A stretch of 6,182 nucleotides of DNA from the NCBI GenBank assembly GCA_027005175.1, contig JALTMC010000246.1, positions 1 through 6,182 of the forward strand, given 5' to 3'. How positions within the stretch are numbered: the first letter of the stretch is position 1; each line of letters starts with the position of its first letter. Shown piece after piece: positions 5,084-6,182 of this stretch. Under the pieces are notes generated by a model. It worked only from the letters and a program-made list of their open reading frames with translations, searched no databases and was not told where the DNA came from. This stretch comes from Myxococcales bacterium. GTDB taxonomy: Bacteria; Myxococcota_C; UBA6777. Both the position numbers and the translations under genes were made by a program.

Positions 5084-5220
5084 AAATCCGCTTGATTCAG
5101 TCTGCGGCTTCCCCCCTACGGGGCTGCCTGCACAGTCGCGCATCGCTCTCGCTGTAGATTCTTCCGGGTCCGCGATCGGGAGGGGGTTTCCACGCCCACA
5201 ACATAAGAGGTTTTTTTCTG
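5084..5220. other. GC-rich 137-bp spacer between thiS and thiG
   Basis: The spacer is richer in G and C than its surroundings and holds several inverted repeats, notably CCCC-TAC-GGGG (5113-5123), with outer GGC and GCC arms (5106-5108 and 5126-5128). Further on lie CGCGATCG and a G-run (5172-5187). The last bases supply AAGAGG (5205-5210), the thiG ribosome-binding site. No ORF of its own is convincing. It may be a repetitive palindromic element inserted within the operon, or an RNA structure between the two cistrons. Confidence 0.5.
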
Positions 5221-6015
5221 ATGAAAAAAGATGTCTGGCATATCGGTGGACAAGAGCTACATTCACGGCTCTTTTTAGGAACAGCAAGATACCCATCCCC
5301 TGACCACTTGGCGCGATCCGTCGATGCTTCTGGAGCCGAAGTTGTCACAGTGTCTCTGCGCAGAGAGTCGTCAACCTCGACTTCAGGCACAAGCTTCTGG
5401 GAAATGATAAAGAAGTTGGGTGTCCATGTGCTACCCAACACCGCTGGCTGCAAAACGGTAAAAGAGGCCGTAACGATCGCGAAGATGGCGAGGGAGGTCT
5501 TTGACACCAACTGGATCAAACTCGAAGTAATTGGGGATGACTACACCCTCCAACCCAACCCCTTTGCGCTGGTGGAAGCGGCAGAGATACTCTGCAACGA
5601 TGGCTTCGAGGTCTTCCCCTATACCACTGAAGATCTCGTGGTTGCCGAACGTTTGGTTCAGGCAGGTTGTAAGATCCTGATGCCCTGGGGTTCACCCATT
5701 GGCTCTGGCCAAGGACTCAATAATCCATACGCCCTCAAAACACTCCGAGCCCGCTTTCCCAGTCTATCCTTACTCGTGGATGCAGGGATTGGAAAACCAT
5801 CGCATGCAGTGCAAGCGATGGAGCTTGGATTTGATGGGGTCCTGGTAAACACGGCGGTGGCCAAAGCCCAAGACCCCGTAACCATGGGTCTTTCTTTCCG
5901 AAGGGCCGTCGAAGCAGGTCGGCTGGCACATCGTGCAGGCACGATCCCCGAACTCGATATGGCAGTCCCCAGCACACCAACATTGGGCACTCCATTTTGG
6001 CATGAAGCGGAGTAG
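5221..6015 (+). CDS. thiG: Thiazole synthase ThiG
   Basis: The 264-residue protein is a complete ThiG, similar in length to B. subtilis and E. coli ThiG (about 256). It condenses 1-deoxy-D-xylulose 5-phosphate, dehydroglycine and the ThiS thiocarboxylate sulfur into thiazole phosphate in the cytosol. Visible family blocks are FLGTARYPS (18-26), LPNTAGC (71-77), [10 protein letters not shown] (97-106), the phosphate-binding [14 protein letters not shown] (155-168), [13 protein letters not shown] (184-196) and [19 protein letters not shown] (201-219). Lys100 is the expected Schiff-base lysine for the sugar phosphate; Glu102 and Asp188 match the conserved acidic residues. ATG 5221 follows AAGAGG with a 10-nt gap. 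The gene lies 137 bp after thiS and three bases before thiE. The dehydroglycine source (ThiO or ThiH) is not in the window. Confidence 0.97.
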   Translation: MKKDVWHIGGQELHSRLFLGTARYPSPDHLARSVDASGAEVVTVSLRRESSTSTSGTSFWEMIKKLGVHVLPNTAGCKTVKEAVTIAKMAREVFDTNWIKLEVIGDDYTLQPNPFALVEAAEILCNDGFEVFPYTTEDLVVAERLVQAGCKILMPWGSPIGSGQGLNNPYALKTLRARFPSLSLLVDAGIGKPSHAVQAMELGFDGVLVNTAVAKAQDPVTMGLSFRRAVEAGRLAHRAGTIPELDMAVPSTPTLGTPFWHEAE

Positions 6016-6018
6016 ACA

Positions 6019-6182
6019 TTGAGAACAGATGGTGTCTACGGATTTTACCCGCTGATCGACGATATAAGTTGGCTCCCGCGTTTGCTCCCTCTCGGAGTCA
6101 AAACTGTCCAGCTCCGTATCAAACACGCCTCTGCCCCAGAACAAAAGGAACAGATCGCAAAAGCTGTTGCTTATGCCAGAGG
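6019..6182 (+). CDS. thiE: Thiamine phosphate synthase ThiE, 5' part only
   Basis: Fifty-four codons are present before the window ends, so the gene is cut at its 3' side. The translation reads GVYGFYPLIDD, then WLPRLLPLGVKTVQLRIK and a helix EQKEQIAKAVAYAR. It matches the N-terminus of E. coli ThiE (GLYPVVDS, then GVRTLQLRIKD), the first two strands of the TIM barrel. ThiE joins hydroxymethylpyrimidine diphosphate to thiazole phosphate to make thiamine phosphate. The start is TTG 6019, three bases after the thiG stop, with GGAG (6009-6012) inside the end of thiG 6 nt upstream; this implies coupled translation. The related TenI regulator/isomerase cannot be excluded from the N-terminus alone, but the QLRIK block and context favour ThiE. 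Confidence 0.88.
   Translation, partial: MRTDGVYGFYPLIDDISWLPRLLPLGVKTVQLRIKHASAPEQKEQIAKAVAYAR

Noticed and set aside
4721-5296. 191-codon minus-strand open frame
   Set aside because: It is the antisense shadow of thiS and the GC-rich spacer; thiS is unambiguous on the plus strand.

Overview
The window is bacterial. It has compact intron-free genes, Shine-Dalgarno sites, TTG as well as ATG starts, and roughly even base composition. The only hint of lineage is a stand-alone acyl-CoA-binding protein beside an E. coli-type 2,4-dienoyl-CoA reductase. Such proteins are uncommon in bacteria and scattered among proteobacteria, myxobacteria and some others. A Myxococcota or delta-proteobacterial-like host with moderate GC is my guess and cannot be shown from this sequence.

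Layout, left to right. (1) Positions 1-475 hold no convincing gene; their main feature is an exact 67-bp tandem duplication (294-427) in which each unit carries two short hairpins. (2) Positions 476-634 encode a possible 52-residue single-span membrane protein. It is followed by a 347-residue four-span membrane protein (697-1740) of unknown function that appears to be built from two related halves. (3) An acyl-CoA-binding protein gene lies on the minus strand (1827-2099), and a complete fadH-type 2,4-dienoyl-CoA reductase gene is transcribed away from it (2368-4404). (4) A 478-bp non-coding stretch (4405-4882) holds a run of five hairpins, one of them a good intrinsic terminator, then a very strong ribosome-binding site serving only an 8-codon ORF, and a 37-bp direct repeat. 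(5) A thiazole/thiamine cluster follows: thiS (4883-5083), thiG (5221-6015) and the start of thiE (6019 to the window edge).

Two functional themes stand out. ACBP binds long-chain acyl-CoA esters and FadH reduces 2,4-dienoyl-CoA intermediates of unsaturated fatty acid oxidation, so the divergent pair looks like a small acyl-CoA module. ThiS and ThiG make the thiazole phosphate that ThiE joins to the pyrimidine to give thiamine phosphate. I see no TPP riboswitch ahead of thiS.

The genes themselves belong to known families, and I found no evidence for a new defence, mobile or catalytic system. The items most worth checking are in the non-coding DNA: the hairpin series with a shared loop but different stems, an imperfect 43-44 bp repeat flanking the fadH unit, the two separate direct duplications, and the GC-rich spacer between thiS and thiG. 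In the proteins, the internal duplication in the membrane protein is the most interesting point.
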